From assembly GCA_936914905.1 (NCBI GenBank), contig CAKZGI010000351.1, positions 1 through 35,310 of the forward strand: DNA of 35,310 nt. Reading direction: 5' to 3'. Every line of letters starts with the position of its first letter. Within the stretch, counting starts at the first letter, position 1. Made by a program: the position numbers and the translations under genes. The DNA is from an uncultured Trichormus sp. Its GTDB lineage: Bacteria; Cyanobacteriota; Cyanobacteriia; Cyanobacteriales; Nostocaceae. Below, piece after piece: positions 8,055-16,646 of the stretch. Below the pieces are notes generated by a model that had not been told where the DNA came from, searched no databases, and saw nothing but the letters and a program-made list of their open reading frames with translations.

Positions 8055-8848
8055 TAAAATAGTAGCTTATTGCGAACGTCAGCCATCATTCAAAGAACCA
8101 ATTATTGACACTCAATTGATAGGAACTATCCAACTAGAACCATATAAACCTATCCAAAAAGGACTGTGTCTTCTTCTGCTTCTTTTATTTTCACAAGGAC
8201 GATAAACATACGATTATTCTCTTTGAAATTGATTTTTTTGACCTTGTAACCATGCAGAATTCATTGCCAAAGCAATCACTAAAATTAGGCGTATAAGTCT
8301 ATCGTGAGAAGTTTGAGAACCTTCTCAATTATAACCGCCAGTTTTACAGTCTTTAAACATAGCTTCAATGCCAAAACGTTGAACATATATTTTGATGGCT
8401 GTTTAAATGAGCGTGCTAAAATTTCTTCAATGATTGGAAACCCTAGTAGCACTACACTCAAGGGATTTGATTTTTAGAATAGACCTCTTGCAAATTACAA
8501 TAGACCTCTTGCAAAATTGTTTCTGTGGTATGATAAAGAATTTTAGACTTTAATGTATTTTTGGTGTTCTTTGCGCTCGCTAATTTAAACATAACCGTGT
8601 AACTCTAACTTTTGGCTAAGACAAAGATAACCGCTGATTATAACATAAAATTAATTCTGCAATAGGTCTAATATTTGTAAATGACGACGACGGCTATTTT
8701 CTTGTATTGGTAACGGCAGGTTGGCTGCTAATCTTTCTATTATTACTTCTTTCTGAGTTTGAAGTACCCAAACCAGCATTTTGAGGGTGATTAACTGTCT
8801 ATTGCTCAGGTATTTTTCTAGGATTTCCTGATACAATGACGGTAGCAT
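8055..8848 (-). pseudogene. IS4-type transposase relic, interrupted and internally deleted
   Basis: The N-terminal part (ATG 8848 to about 8671) reads MLPSLYQEILEKYLSNRQL and ends at RRRHLQ, typical for IS4-family transposases of cyanobacteria. It is then cut by the inverted-repeat element at 8501-8670. The relic resumes around 8460 (NPLSVVLLGFPIIEEILARSFK is visible in another frame) and jumps near 8396 straight to the C-terminal end. That end reads YVQRFGIEAMFKDCKTGGYN, then a stop, and later SRRRHSPFWIGLYGSSWIV. The catalytic glutamate region (GIEAMFKDC) survives, but the middle, roughly 200 residues with the DDE aspartates, is gone. Several stops follow. The element is dead. IS boundaries could not be fixed. 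Confidence 0.72.
8501..8670. mobile_element. 170-bp inverted-repeat element inside the IS4 relic
   Basis: TAGACCTCTTGCAAAATT (8501-8518) matches, at 16 of 18 positions, the right end read on the minus strand (8670-8653, TAGACCTATTGCAGAATT). A further partial copy of the left end, TAGACCTCTTGCAAATT, lies just outside at 8480-8496. The element sits where the transposase frame breaks off, and its right end supplies the artificial C-terminus (DLLQN, stop) of the N-terminal fragment. It has no coding capacity and looks like a MITE or the ends of a deleted IS. Confidence 0.6.
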
Positions 8849-9119
8849 TTATTTGTTTGGTCTTGTTATTTTGACGAGACCATTCTTTTCTATCATCAAA
8901 CTGTCCTTCACAGATAGCTGTCTAATAAATGCACAGTTCATTGTCAATAAGCACGGTTTTCCTCTCCATTTTTTCAGGGCTTATATGAGCTGGAACCTTC
9001 TTATAGTCTTGCTTTCACCTCGCTTGTCGCCCCTCAAATATAAGTGAAAAAAGATGGATAACTACAATCTGTGCGATCGCTGATCTTGCAGGGTGCGTTA
9101 GCGACAAATCCTCTCTATG

Positions 9120-10574
9120 TTATTCTTTCGCCTGTTTTCTACCTCTTACCTTTGTCAATAATTCATCTTTAATCCGGTTCAAAATAGAAGTTTCATCTAG
9201 AGTTGATAAAATGCGACTAACGACTGCTTTTGGTCCTTCTGGCCCCCAAGTCGCCCCATTAGCTAAATAAGCCTTGGTGACTTGACCAATACTATAAGAA
9301 GAAACACCAGCTACTCCCGCTTGTGTTATGGCTACGGATATATAGGGGACAAGGGCGACTCCGGCTGTGGCTGATGCAGAGATACCCAGTAAGGTTTTTA
9401 ACCCACTTAACCCCAAGTTTGCCAGTAGTTCACTCGCTCCAATACCACCCATACTCAGGGCAATTTTTTGCAGTAATTTTACAGCACCGCTTTCTGTCAT
9501 GGGGATGCCGTAGAGTTTAGATAAACCTAAAATTAAGGCAATATCAATGACCACACTACTAAGTATATCAACTACAGTCACAGGATTGAGTGCGATCGCA
9601 ATAGCTTTGGTCATTACAGCTTTCCAAATCAACTCCTTAGCATTCTGTTCCCGAATCATCAGTTTACGCTGGACAACTTGCTCATTCACTGTATCAGCAT
9701 AAAGCATCGAATTTAGCGCCACCAAAGCCTTACCTTCCCGATGTAGAATTTCTAAAATTTTCAGTTTTAGTTCATCCACTTGAGCATGAGATTGACGCAA
9801 TTGTATACTCTTGCTACCATCAGCACGAAGTACAGCAGTTTTTACCAAAGGTGAAGCCGCAGACATGACAACTTCTTCAGGTGAAAGCAACTCTCTTACC
9901 CTGTCATCTCGGATTTTCTCGTAAATTGCAATCCGATCAGCTTCTGGATACTGGTCAACTTTGTTAAACACCAAAATAATCGGTTTACCTACTTCTCGTA
10001 ACTGGGAAAGCGCCACCTGTTCAATCTTGGTCATATCCCCAGAAATCACAAACAGAATTAAATCGGCTTGTTTTGCAACCTGTTCGGCTAACGCAGCGCG
10101 GGTTTCACCGTCAACTTCGTCTAATCCCGGAGTATCAATTAATTCCACTTGGGACTGTCCAGTAGCAGGTAAAGTCACTCTTAAAGTACCGATTGCTTCT
10201 TCACTGATACGCCAATTCACCTTTTGTTCTGCACGGGTAACACCATGCAAGGGGCCAGTTTCAAATACAGCCTGACCCACCAAAGCATTGAGTAGAGAAG
10301 ACTTACCACGTCCTACCATCCCAAATGCCGCAATCTGCACCACCATACTTTCTAGTTTTAAAAGCATGGTTTCTAAGTCCGCAATTTCAGCTTCCAACCC
10401 AGATTTTTCCTGGATGCTGAGGTCAAGATTGTTGACTAAATTACGCAGTGCTGTTTTTGCTTGTGTATAGTTCAGTTCCGCTTGAATATCTTCAAACGTA
10501 AAGATGGCGCTATCTAGTTCTTCTTCCCAGTTGGGTGAATCACTGTGTTCAGGTTGGGGTAACGTTGATGTCAT
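9120..10574 (-). CDS. Dynamin/Era-like GTPase with C-terminal membrane-type domain (DUF697-like)
   Basis: This 484-residue protein has an N-terminal acidic and coiled-coil region (1-80), then a GTPase domain. G1 is GMVGRGKSSL (from residue 85), G3 is DTPG (147-150) and G4 is NKVD (204-207), followed by a likely G5 (SAAS). After residue 320 the sequence becomes rich in Ala, Ile, Val and Gly (NPVTVVDILSSVVIDIALIL and similar). This matches the DUF697 region found behind Era-like GTPases in cyanobacteria, which probably associates with membranes. No partner gene adjoins it. Its role is unknown; membrane remodelling or stress functions are only guesses. It starts at ATG 10574, and the frame is undamaged although it lies between relics. 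Confidence 0.85.
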   Translation of the reverse strand: MTSTLPQPEHSDSPNWEEELDSAIFTFEDIQAELNYTQAKTALRNLVNNLDLSIQEKSGLEAEIADLETMLLKLESMVVQIAAFGMVGRGKSSLLNALVGQAVFETGPLHGVTRAEQKVNWRISEEAIGTLRVTLPATGQSQVELIDTPGLDEVDGETRAALAEQVAKQADLILFVISGDMTKIEQVALSQLREVGKPIILVFNKVDQYPEADRIAIYEKIRDDRVRELLSPEEVVMSAASPLVKTAVLRADGSKSIQLRQSHAQVDELKLKILEILHREGKALVALNSMLYADTVNEQVVQRKLMIREQNAKELIWKAVMTKAIAIALNPVTVVDILSSVVIDIALILGLSKLYGIPMTESGAVKLLQKIALSMGGIGASELLANLGLSGLKTLLGISASATAGVALVPYISVAITQAGVAGVSSYSIGQVTKAYLANGATWGPEGPKAVVSRILSTLDETSILNRIKDELLTKVRGRKQAKE

Positions 10575-11002
10575 GTCAATTTTCAGATTTTTGATTAACC
10601 TCTTTATTGATCGTAAGCAAACGAACAGGATATTAACCGTTAGTTAGGGGAAATTTGCACAAATATGTATTGTATTCAGAGGCTTTTGTTACTTGCAGAC
10701 AATATCAACTTCCTTGTAAGCATTCAGCTATCAGGCTTCAGCAATCAGCCATGTAGAAATTCTAGTTCGACGTCAAAAATTTTCTATTCTAGCGTAGATA
10801 TAGCAATAGTTTCCAGACTATCTTGCCCCTGATGACAGCTTTCGCTAGATCCACGCCTTAATGTAAATTGCAGTCTTCCCTTAATTCCTTTGGTTGTTCA
10901 TCGATGCCCCAATAACTCCTTCCCCCAAATATTGACGAGATACGAATAATTCATAATTCCACAATGAAGAAACAGTGAAAACTGAAAACTGATAACCGCT
11001 GA
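10575..11002. other. Intergenic region between the GTPase gene and the kinase relic
   Basis: No credible gene is visible. It must hold the promoter of the minus-strand GTPase near its left end. It also contains a short fragment (GTAAGCATTCAGCTAT, about 10716) that recurs near 16462, a common cyanobacterial intergenic repeat. The lost C-terminal ATPase domain of the neighbouring kinase relic should lie here, but I could not recognise any of it. Confidence 0.5.
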
Positions 11003-11560
11003 TCATGAGGACATAATCAAGAAGTTGGACAATATGCTTGATGGTTTTTTGGATAGTCTCTAGATGTCCCTGTTTTTTTCTCCATTCAGACGATCACTAA
11101 AATTTTATAAAATCCCTGTAGATCAGGAAATGATCGCTAATGGTGTGCGAAATTCATGGGATGCCATGGAAATAAAGCGTGATCGCATCTTACTGACTTC
11201 TTTTTCTTGCACTAGAGATATTTGTAATTGTTCAAATAGATCCGCTTGTTGAATGGCCATCGCTAATTGGTTCGCTATTTGTTTGACAAGTTCAATCTAA
11301 AACTCTTCCCAATGAAGGGGTTAAGAACATTGATGAATACACAACAAACCCCATAAATTTTCTCCATGTAGTAATGATCACTATCCCACTTAAATTGGGA
11401 TGGAATTGGTAGATAATGACGCGATCTCACTTGAACAGCGATCTGATTTCTGCAACTGTGGTATTGAGAATCTCTTGTAAATCTAGAGATGAGCGAATTT
11501 GATAAGCAACTTTAGTAATTAACTGCTCGCGCTTTATTTTTTTCCTGAGTGTGATGCTTT

Positions 11561-11740
11561 GCTTGCCTACTTCCTGTTTTACTTGAACATTGCGATTTTC
11601 TAATGGTTCTATTTTCTCGGCTTCTAATTGCAATACTTTATTTCTAATTTGCTTGCCTACTTCCTGTTTTACTTGAACATTGCGATTTTCTAATGGTTCT
11701 ATTTTCTCGGCTTCTAATTGCAATACTTTATTTCTAATAA
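11561..11740. repeat. 90-bp in-frame tandem duplication in the kinase linker
   Basis: 11561-11650 and 11651-11740 are identical except for the last two bases, where the MITE joins. Ninety bases are 30 codons, so the duplication kept the frame and doubled the coiled-coil linker between the CBS and GAF parts of the sensor kinase relic. Confidence 0.92.
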
Positions 11741-11861
11741 GTAGGTAGACACAAATATAGCTATGTTAAAAAATGTAAATTACTTGAAACCCCTGCGATT
11801 GCTTGATTCCCCTTTGCTGCATTCGCCATGACGTAGTTATAAATTTTTCCGCCCACCTACT
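11740..11861. mobile_element. MITE copy B, 122 bp with TA target duplication
   Basis: It is the same element as at 840-973: left end AGTAGGTAGAC, right end GCCCACCTACT, TA at 11738-11739 and 11862-11863. It lies exactly between LTEV and the coiled-coil linker of the CBS-GAF kinase relic, in the same orientation as copy A. It does not encode a protein, so it must have been mobilised by a transposase elsewhere in the genome. Confidence 0.82.
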
Positions 11862-12439
11862 TACTTCTGTTAATTTATATAATTCCGAGGGATTAAGGAC
11901 TTGTAAATGCTGCTTTGGGTAACAATGCCTAGCAGTTCCCCTTGTGTTCCTGTCACTGCTAAACGCTGAATCAATCGCTGCTCCATTATCTGCTGCACAG
12001 TCCACAGAGATTCATCGGCATTGACACAGAAAACAGGTGTATTCATAACAGCCTGTGCTGAACAGGTTTCAGAATTCAGGTTTCAGGCTTGGAACTGCAC
12101 AATATCACGCTCACTTACAATACCAACCCGAATTTTTCGGGATTGCTGTGTTTGCACAAACATGAAGGAACTAACTCGATTTTCTGCCATTAAGCGAGCG
12201 ATCGCTAATATGGAAACATGATGAGCCGCACAAATCACCCTTCTCGTCATCACTTCATTCACAAGCCGCAACCGCAACAAATCTACTGGGCGTGATTTTT
12301 GCCGCAAACTTTCGTGAGTCAGCAATTCCACGAGTTGATTTTGCTCATCAACCAGTGGTAAATGGCGAATGCGATGGTGTTGGAGTAGATTAACGGCAAA
12401 AAAGAGGTCAGTAAATTCCGACTCATACAAGGTGACAAC

Positions 12440-12473
12440 AACCTAGCCATCACATTAACCTAGCCATCACATT
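12440..12473. repeat. 17-bp tandem duplication causing a frameshift
   Basis: AACCTAGCCATCACATT occurs twice without a gap (12440-12456, 12457-12473). It lies in the CBS region of the kinase relic. Seventeen bases are not a multiple of three, so the copy breaks the frame after NVMA. Confidence 0.9.
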
Positions 12474-12600
12474 ACGGATGGTTAGGTTGTCTAAATTTCG
12501 TTTTTGGGGGCCCAGTCGTACCACATCCCTTTCTGTAAAAATCCCCACTGGTTGATTATCTTCTACAACCAGGAGAGAGCTAGAGCGTGCCTCCACCAGT

Positions 12601-12622
12601 AAGTTATCCATAAGTTATCCAT
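12601..12622. repeat. 11-bp tandem duplication causing a frameshift
   Basis: AAGTTATCCAT is repeated exactly (12601-12611, 12612-12622) in the first CBS domain of the kinase relic. It explains the shift between KATDSQMDNL and MDNLLVEARSSSLL in the two frames. Confidence 0.9.
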
Positions 12623-12986
12623 TTGGCTATCAGTGGCTTTGGAAACGGAACAAATTGCTCTTATGCCACTCATTTAGGCGAGCGTTTTGATAACAGTTGT
12701 ATCTTGTGTTACTATTGGCGGGTTAAGAACAATAGCGGACAAAGTAACAGGGAAGAGGATTTGAGCCTCATTTATTTTTCTGCATATATTTATATATAAC
12801 CACGTCTAATTGCTTGCAAACTGTGTGAGCGCCACACAACTCAAATTTTGCGCCCTCTTCTTTGCATCTTTGTACCTGGAACGAGAAACCAAAGCACTTT
12901 CCCCAGCCAGTAGATCAAGGAATGTGCGAAAAAGTAGTACAGTGAAAAATGCATCTCGTAGCGTTAGCATCTTGACAAAATCACCT

Positions 12987-13721
12987 GTGCGAAAAATCGT
13001 TATTGCTGGTAACTGGAAAATGTTCAAAACCTGGTCAGAATCCGAAACATTCTTACGCGGATTTCTGCCCCACCTGGAGGAAACACCCTCAGAACGAGAA
13101 ATTGTACTGTGTCCTCCCTTTACTGACTTAAGCGTCATGTCCAAATATTTGCATGGTAGCCTTATCCAACTAGGCGCACAAAACGTCCACTGGGAAGAAA
13201 ATGGAGCCTACACAGGTGAAATTGCTGCTCCCATGCTCACAGAAATTGGTGTGCGCTATGTCATAGTTGGTCATAGCGAAAGACGGCAATACTTTGGCGA
13301 AACAGACGCAACCGTTAACCTCCGCCTCAAAGCAGCCCAAAAGCATGGGCTAATCCCCATTCTCTGTGTTGGTGAAACCAAACAACAACGCGATGCAGGG
13401 GAAACCGAAAAACTGATTATCTCCCAGCTAGAAAAAGACTTAGTGGACATTAATCAAAAGAATTTGGTTATTGCTTATGAACCAATTTGGGCAATAGGAA
13501 CTGGTGACACCTGTGAAGCCACAGAAGCAAATAGGGTAATTGGCCTAATTCGATCTCAATTGACTAATCCTAACGTCTCAATTCAATACGGCGGTTCAGT
13601 CAAACCAAATAATATTGATGAGATTATGGCACAACCAGAAATTGACGGTGCTCTTGTAGGAGGTGCTAGTCTAGAAGCTGATAGTTTTGCCAGGATTGTT
13701 AATTATAAGAAAATAGACTGA
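12987..13721 (+). CDS. tpiA: Triosephosphate isomerase
   Basis: The enzyme interconverts dihydroxyacetone phosphate and glyceraldehyde 3-phosphate in glycolysis and the Calvin cycle. I place the start at GTG 12987, giving 244 residues and the usual N-terminus [12 protein letters not shown]. The open frame runs on upstream to 12810, but those 59 codons match nothing in the family. Catalytic residues are Lys11 (GNWK), His96 (VGHSERR) and Glu165 ([10 protein letters not shown]). The phosphate-binding YGGSV loop and GALVGGASL are intact. The ribosome binding site before GTG is weak. A strong hairpin follows the stop. In related cyanobacteria folP tends to lie next to tpiA. Here about 1.8 kb of relics separates them. 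Confidence 0.95.
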   Translation: MRKIVIAGNWKMFKTWSESETFLRGFLPHLEETPSEREIVLCPPFTDLSVMSKYLHGSLIQLGAQNVHWEENGAYTGEIAAPMLTEIGVRYVIVGHSERRQYFGETDATVNLRLKAAQKHGLIPILCVGETKQQRDAGETEKLIISQLEKDLVDINQKNLVIAYEPIWAIGTGDTCEATEANRVIGLIRSQLTNPNVSIQYGGSVKPNNIDEIMAQPEIDGALVGGASLEADSFARIVNYKKID

Positions 13722-13731
13722 AAACCCTGGC

Positions 13732-13770
13732 ATTAAACCCTAAAAATCCCAAACGTTTTTAGGGTTTAAT
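13732..13770 (+). terminator. Strong hairpin after tpiA
   Basis: ATTAAACCCTAAAAA (13732-13746) and TTTTTAGGGTTTAAT (13756-13770) pair perfectly over 15 bp around nine bases, ten bases after the tpiA stop. The trailing T run is short (GTCTTTAT). The T-rich stem foot makes termination likely on either strand. Confidence 0.75.
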
Positions 13771-13911
13771 GTCTTTATAGGCCGGGGATGAAAGTCAGTG
13801 GAGGCGTAAATGCCTAAGTCACTTTATGATAATAAATTACTAACTTTTTAATCAAAGGTTGTGATACTTTTGTACGCTTGTCAACACAATTTAATGGTTC
13901 TTGCGTCTCTT

Positions 13912-14010
13912 TTATGGAGAATTAATACTAAAGTACCAGTTTAATAAACTGCGTAGACGAAAATTGCTAAAGTTACGAAATCCATATCCAAGTCGTTTAA
14001 TTAACTTGAG
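13912..14010 (-). pseudogene. ISL3-type transposase C-terminal fragment
   Basis: Read leftwards from 14007, the frame gives KLIKRLGYGFRNFSNFRLR, then SLLNWYF, and stops at 13912-13914. This is the characteristic C-terminal signature of ISL3/IS204-family transposases (IKRxxYGxRNFxNFRxR). Nothing of the rest of the transposase is present; the fragment joins a cyanophycinase fragment directly. Confidence 0.7.
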
Positions 14011-14021
14011 TTAATCATCTA

Positions 14022-14195
14022 TGGCTTTCGGATCATTTGCATCTTCTTTTGCGGGTGTGTCCACAACTTCCACATGCTCCACACCCAACTGCTCAAAACC
14101 ACTCGATAGTCATCTCCCGCTTCTCTGCGTTCCCCTGAAGCCACGGTCATCACGACAATGGGAGCATCACGTCCTTTTGCCAGTTCCACAAACTG
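14022..14195 (-). pseudogene. cphB: Cyanophycinase fragment
   Basis: On the minus strand the sequence from 14195 reads QFVELAKGRDAPIVVMTVAS then GERREAGDDYRVVF. After a one-base deletion it continues EQLGVEHVEVVDTPAKEDAN then DPKAI. This is the first part of the cyanophycinase fold. The enzyme, a serine peptidase-like protein, breaks the nitrogen store cyanophycin into beta-Asp-Arg dipeptides. Only about 58 codons remain, without the catalytic serine region. The piece is flanked by an ISL3 fragment on one side and a SufS-like relic on the other. An intact cphB probably exists elsewhere in the genome, but that cannot be seen here. Confidence 0.72.
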
Positions 14196-15398
14196 ATTTC
14201 ACAATTCTGGGCGAAAAAATTAACGGTAAACCTCTGATTTATTTAGATAATGCCGAAACATCTCAAAAACCTCAAAATGTGATAGATACACTCCGGGAAT
14301 TCTATGAAACCTAGAATTATAATCTTCATTGTGGCGTTCATACTTTAAGCGATCACGCAAATAAATTCTATGAAGGAACTAGGCAAAAAATTGCCCAATT
14401 TATTAATGCTACACCCCAAGAAATTATTTACACTCGTAATGCTACAGAAGCAATAAATTTAGTGGCTTATAGTTAGGGAATTAGTAACTTAAAAAGTGGT
14501 GATGAAATTATTATCAGTGTGATGGAACATGACAGCAATATCATTCCCTGGTAGATTATTGCTCAAAAAACTGGTGTATTCCTAAAATTTGTAGAACTTA
14601 CTGAAACACAAGAATTAAATTTAGAACATTTTCAATCTTTGCTTTCCCCCCGTACTAAGTTAGTGACTATTGTATATATATCTAATACTTTAGGTTGTGT
14701 AAATCGAGTAGAAGACATTATTGCTATTGCTCATCAATATGGAGCTAAAGTTTTAATTGATCCTTGCCAAAGTCTGCCGCATATCCCCATTGATGTCAAG
14801 CAAATGGACTGTGATTGGTTAGTTGCTTCTGGACATAAAATGTGTGGCCCTTTGGGAATAGGCTTTCTGTGTGGTAAGTTAGAAATACTACAATAAATGC
14901 CTCCGTTTCTGGGCCGTGGGAAGATGAATGCTAATGTCTTTCCAGACCATGTTGATTACGCAAATATACGTTATAAATTTGTAGCGGGGACACCAGCCAT
15001 AGCAGATGCGATCACATTCGGTGCAACGATTGATTATTTGACTGAGATTGGTATGGATAAAATCTATGCTGAAGAATTAGAAATATCGCGTTATCTCTTC
15101 CAAGAATTGCAACAAATTCCGTAAGTTAGCATTTATGGTCCTACCCCAGAAGTTGCTACCAAAGGCAGATTAGCCATTTCTATTTTTACTCCTGGTGAAA
15201 TCCATGCTAACGATTAACGATTTATGTAAAATCTTGGATCAGTCAGCAATAGTGATTAACTCAGATTTTCATGCTACCCAGATTTTGCATCGCTATTTTG
15301 GTATTCAAGCCACAGCTAGAGTAAGTCTGTATTTCTACAATACTCGTTCAGAAGTTGATATCTTTATTGCTGCTCTCAAGAAAGCTGTTGATAGATAA
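14195..15398 (+). pseudogene. SufS-like cysteine desulfurase relic
   Basis: From DFTILGEKINGKPLIYLDNA the frame follows class V aminotransferases of the SufS type: [42 protein letters not shown] and SGHKMCGPLGIGF with the pyridoxal-phosphate lysine. There are in-frame stops at 14312, 14474, 14552, 14894 and 15122. A 7-bp tandem duplication (15209-15222) shifts the frame before the C-terminal part (LCKILDQSAIVINSDFHATQ, then ILHRYFGI). SufS normally has RAGHHC at this last site; here the catalytic Cys is Ala and the preceding residues have changed too. The gene cannot make a working desulfurase. The N-terminal 15 to 20 residues are replaced by the antisense cyanophycinase fragment. Confidence 0.88.
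15209..15222. repeat. 7-bp tandem duplication causing a frameshift
   Basis: AACGATT occurs twice in a row within the SufS-like relic. Removing one copy restores the expected HANDLCKILDQ reading frame. Confidence 0.85.
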
Positions 15399-15575
15399 AA
15401 ATATTGTTTTACTCGAGGGCTGCCAAAAAATATTGAAATTATCTAATTGACTAATTACCAATATATGCAGTTCCACCAATTCTTAATATTTCCGAAGGAA
15501 ATGCTTCGCGAACGTAATTATTGATTTCCCCCCATCTCTCCTGCATCCCTATTACCTCATTACCTCCATTAAATT

Positions 15576-16424
15576 ATGTCAAACCAATTAATTATTCGAG
15601 AACACTGTTTCATCTGGGGACAGCGGACTTATTTGATGGGAATTTTAAATATCACCCCTGACAGCTTTAGTGACGGCGGTCAATTTAACACAACATCAGC
15701 CGCTTCAGCCCAGGCACAAGCAATGGTAGCTGCTGGTGCTGATATCATTGATATCGGTGGTCAATCAACCAGACCAGGCGCAAAACTAATCACCCTCACA
15801 GAAGAACTTGACCGAGTGCTGTCAGTTTTACAAAAAATCCGACCAAAAATCGCCGTTCCCATTTCTGTAGATACAACTAGAGCAGATGTAGCTAAAGCTG
15901 CCGTCGAAGCCGGAGCAGATATAGTCAATGACATTTCTGGAGGTACCTATGACCCAGAAATGTTGCAAACTGTAGCCAGTTTAGATGTGCCAATTATGTT
16001 AATGCACATCAGAGGAACTCCCCAAACAATGCAACAACAAACTGATTATCAGGATTTAATGGGGGAAATTTATAGTTTTTTATCACAGCAAATTTCTGCC
16101 GCTATTGCTGTCGGTATTAAACAGAACAAAATTATTATTGATCCGGGTATTGGCTTTGCTAAAAACTATGAGCAAAATTTAGAAATTTTTCGCCGCTTGC
16201 AAACCTTAAAAATGCTTGGATGTCCAATACTGGTGGGAGCTTCCCGTAAAAGTTTTATAGGCAAAATTTTAAACCAACCAGATCCAAAAGCCAGAGTTTG
16301 GGGAACAGCAGCAGCGTGTTGTGCAGCCATTTTTAATGGTACTGATATCGTCAGAGTTCACGATGTTCCAGAAATGCGAGATGTCTTACTAGTTGCTGAT
16401 GCTATCTATAGACAGCAAACATAA
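15576..16424 (+). CDS. folP: Dihydropteroate synthase
   Basis: The enzyme joins 4-aminobenzoate to dihydropterin pyrophosphate in folate synthesis. It has 282 residues, the usual length, in a TIM barrel with all landmark loops: MGILNITPDSFSDGG (residues 21-35), DIGGQSTRPGA (about 60), VDTTRADVAKAA, VNDISGG, MLMHIRGTPQTM, DPGIGFAKN (about 190), GASRKSFIG (about 222) and RVHDV near the end. The last two loops bind the pterin and sulfonamides. The start is ATG 15576; upstream bases are poor in purines, so the ribosome binding site is weak. It is undamaged although it lies directly after a relic. Confidence 0.96.
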   Translation: MSNQLIIREHCFIWGQRTYLMGILNITPDSFSDGGQFNTTSAASAQAQAMVAAGADIIDIGGQSTRPGAKLITLTEELDRVLSVLQKIRPKIAVPISVDTTRADVAKAAVEAGADIVNDISGGTYDPEMLQTVASLDVPIMLMHIRGTPQTMQQQTDYQDLMGEIYSFLSQQISAAIAVGIKQNKIIIDPGIGFAKNYEQNLEIFRRLQTLKMLGCPILVGASRKSFIGKILNQPDPKARVWGTAAACCAAIFNGTDIVRVHDVPEMRDVLLVADAIYRQQT

Positions 16425-16646
16425 TCTTAAAAAACGCAGATAACTAGGAAGAAAGTTTCATCGTAAGCATTCAGCTATGAGCTTTTTCAGGCTAAGACCA
16501 AAAATACCTATTTGATAATTAACCAATTTCTCAAACATTCTGACTCCTGACTCCTAAATTCTTATGTCTCATATATTTTTAACCAGGACATTCGTTAAAA
16601 AATAATGACAATAACTCACCTTTTAAGGTTTTATTAAAAAGTCTTA

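Larger units (their letters stand above)
11003..12770 (-). pseudogene. CBS-GAF-histidine kinase relic
   Basis: Reading leftwards on the minus strand: VLNPPIVTQDTTVIKTLA and VVEDNQPVGIFTERDVVRL (first CBS domain, 12717-12490); LLQHHRIRHLPLVDEQNQLV (second CBS, 12430-12300); further CBS-like sequence to YKLTEV at about 11870. Then come the MITE, a coiled-coil linker duplicated exactly (QLEAEKIEPLENRN twice), GAF remnants (LITKVAYQIRSSLDLQEIL, DRVIIYQFHPN, LWGLLCIHQC) and the HisKA box MASHEFRTPLAII with its phospho-acceptor His near 11155. The ATPase domain is missing. Damage includes several stops, one-base deletions, tandem duplications of 17 and 11 bp that shift the frame, a GAF deletion and the MITE. 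Intact relatives are cyanobacterial sensor kinases. This one is dead. Confidence 0.85.

Noticed and set aside
8853-9047. 64-codon open frame on the plus strand
   Set aside because: No recognisable motif or ribosome binding site; it lies in IS debris and looks like chance.
10716-10735. Shared GTAAGCATTCAGCTAT motif with 16462 as a regulatory site
   Set aside because: This is a common dispersed intergenic repeat in Nostocales, and the neighbouring genes are unrelated.
11064-11252. 62-codon open frame on the plus strand
   Set aside because: It is antisense to the GAF-HisKA part of the dead sensor kinase, which explains its sequence.
12810-12986. 59-residue N-terminal extension of triosephosphate isomerase
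   Set aside because: The family begins at [10 protein letters not shown]; the extension has no conserved pattern and could be a chance open frame upstream of the GTG start.
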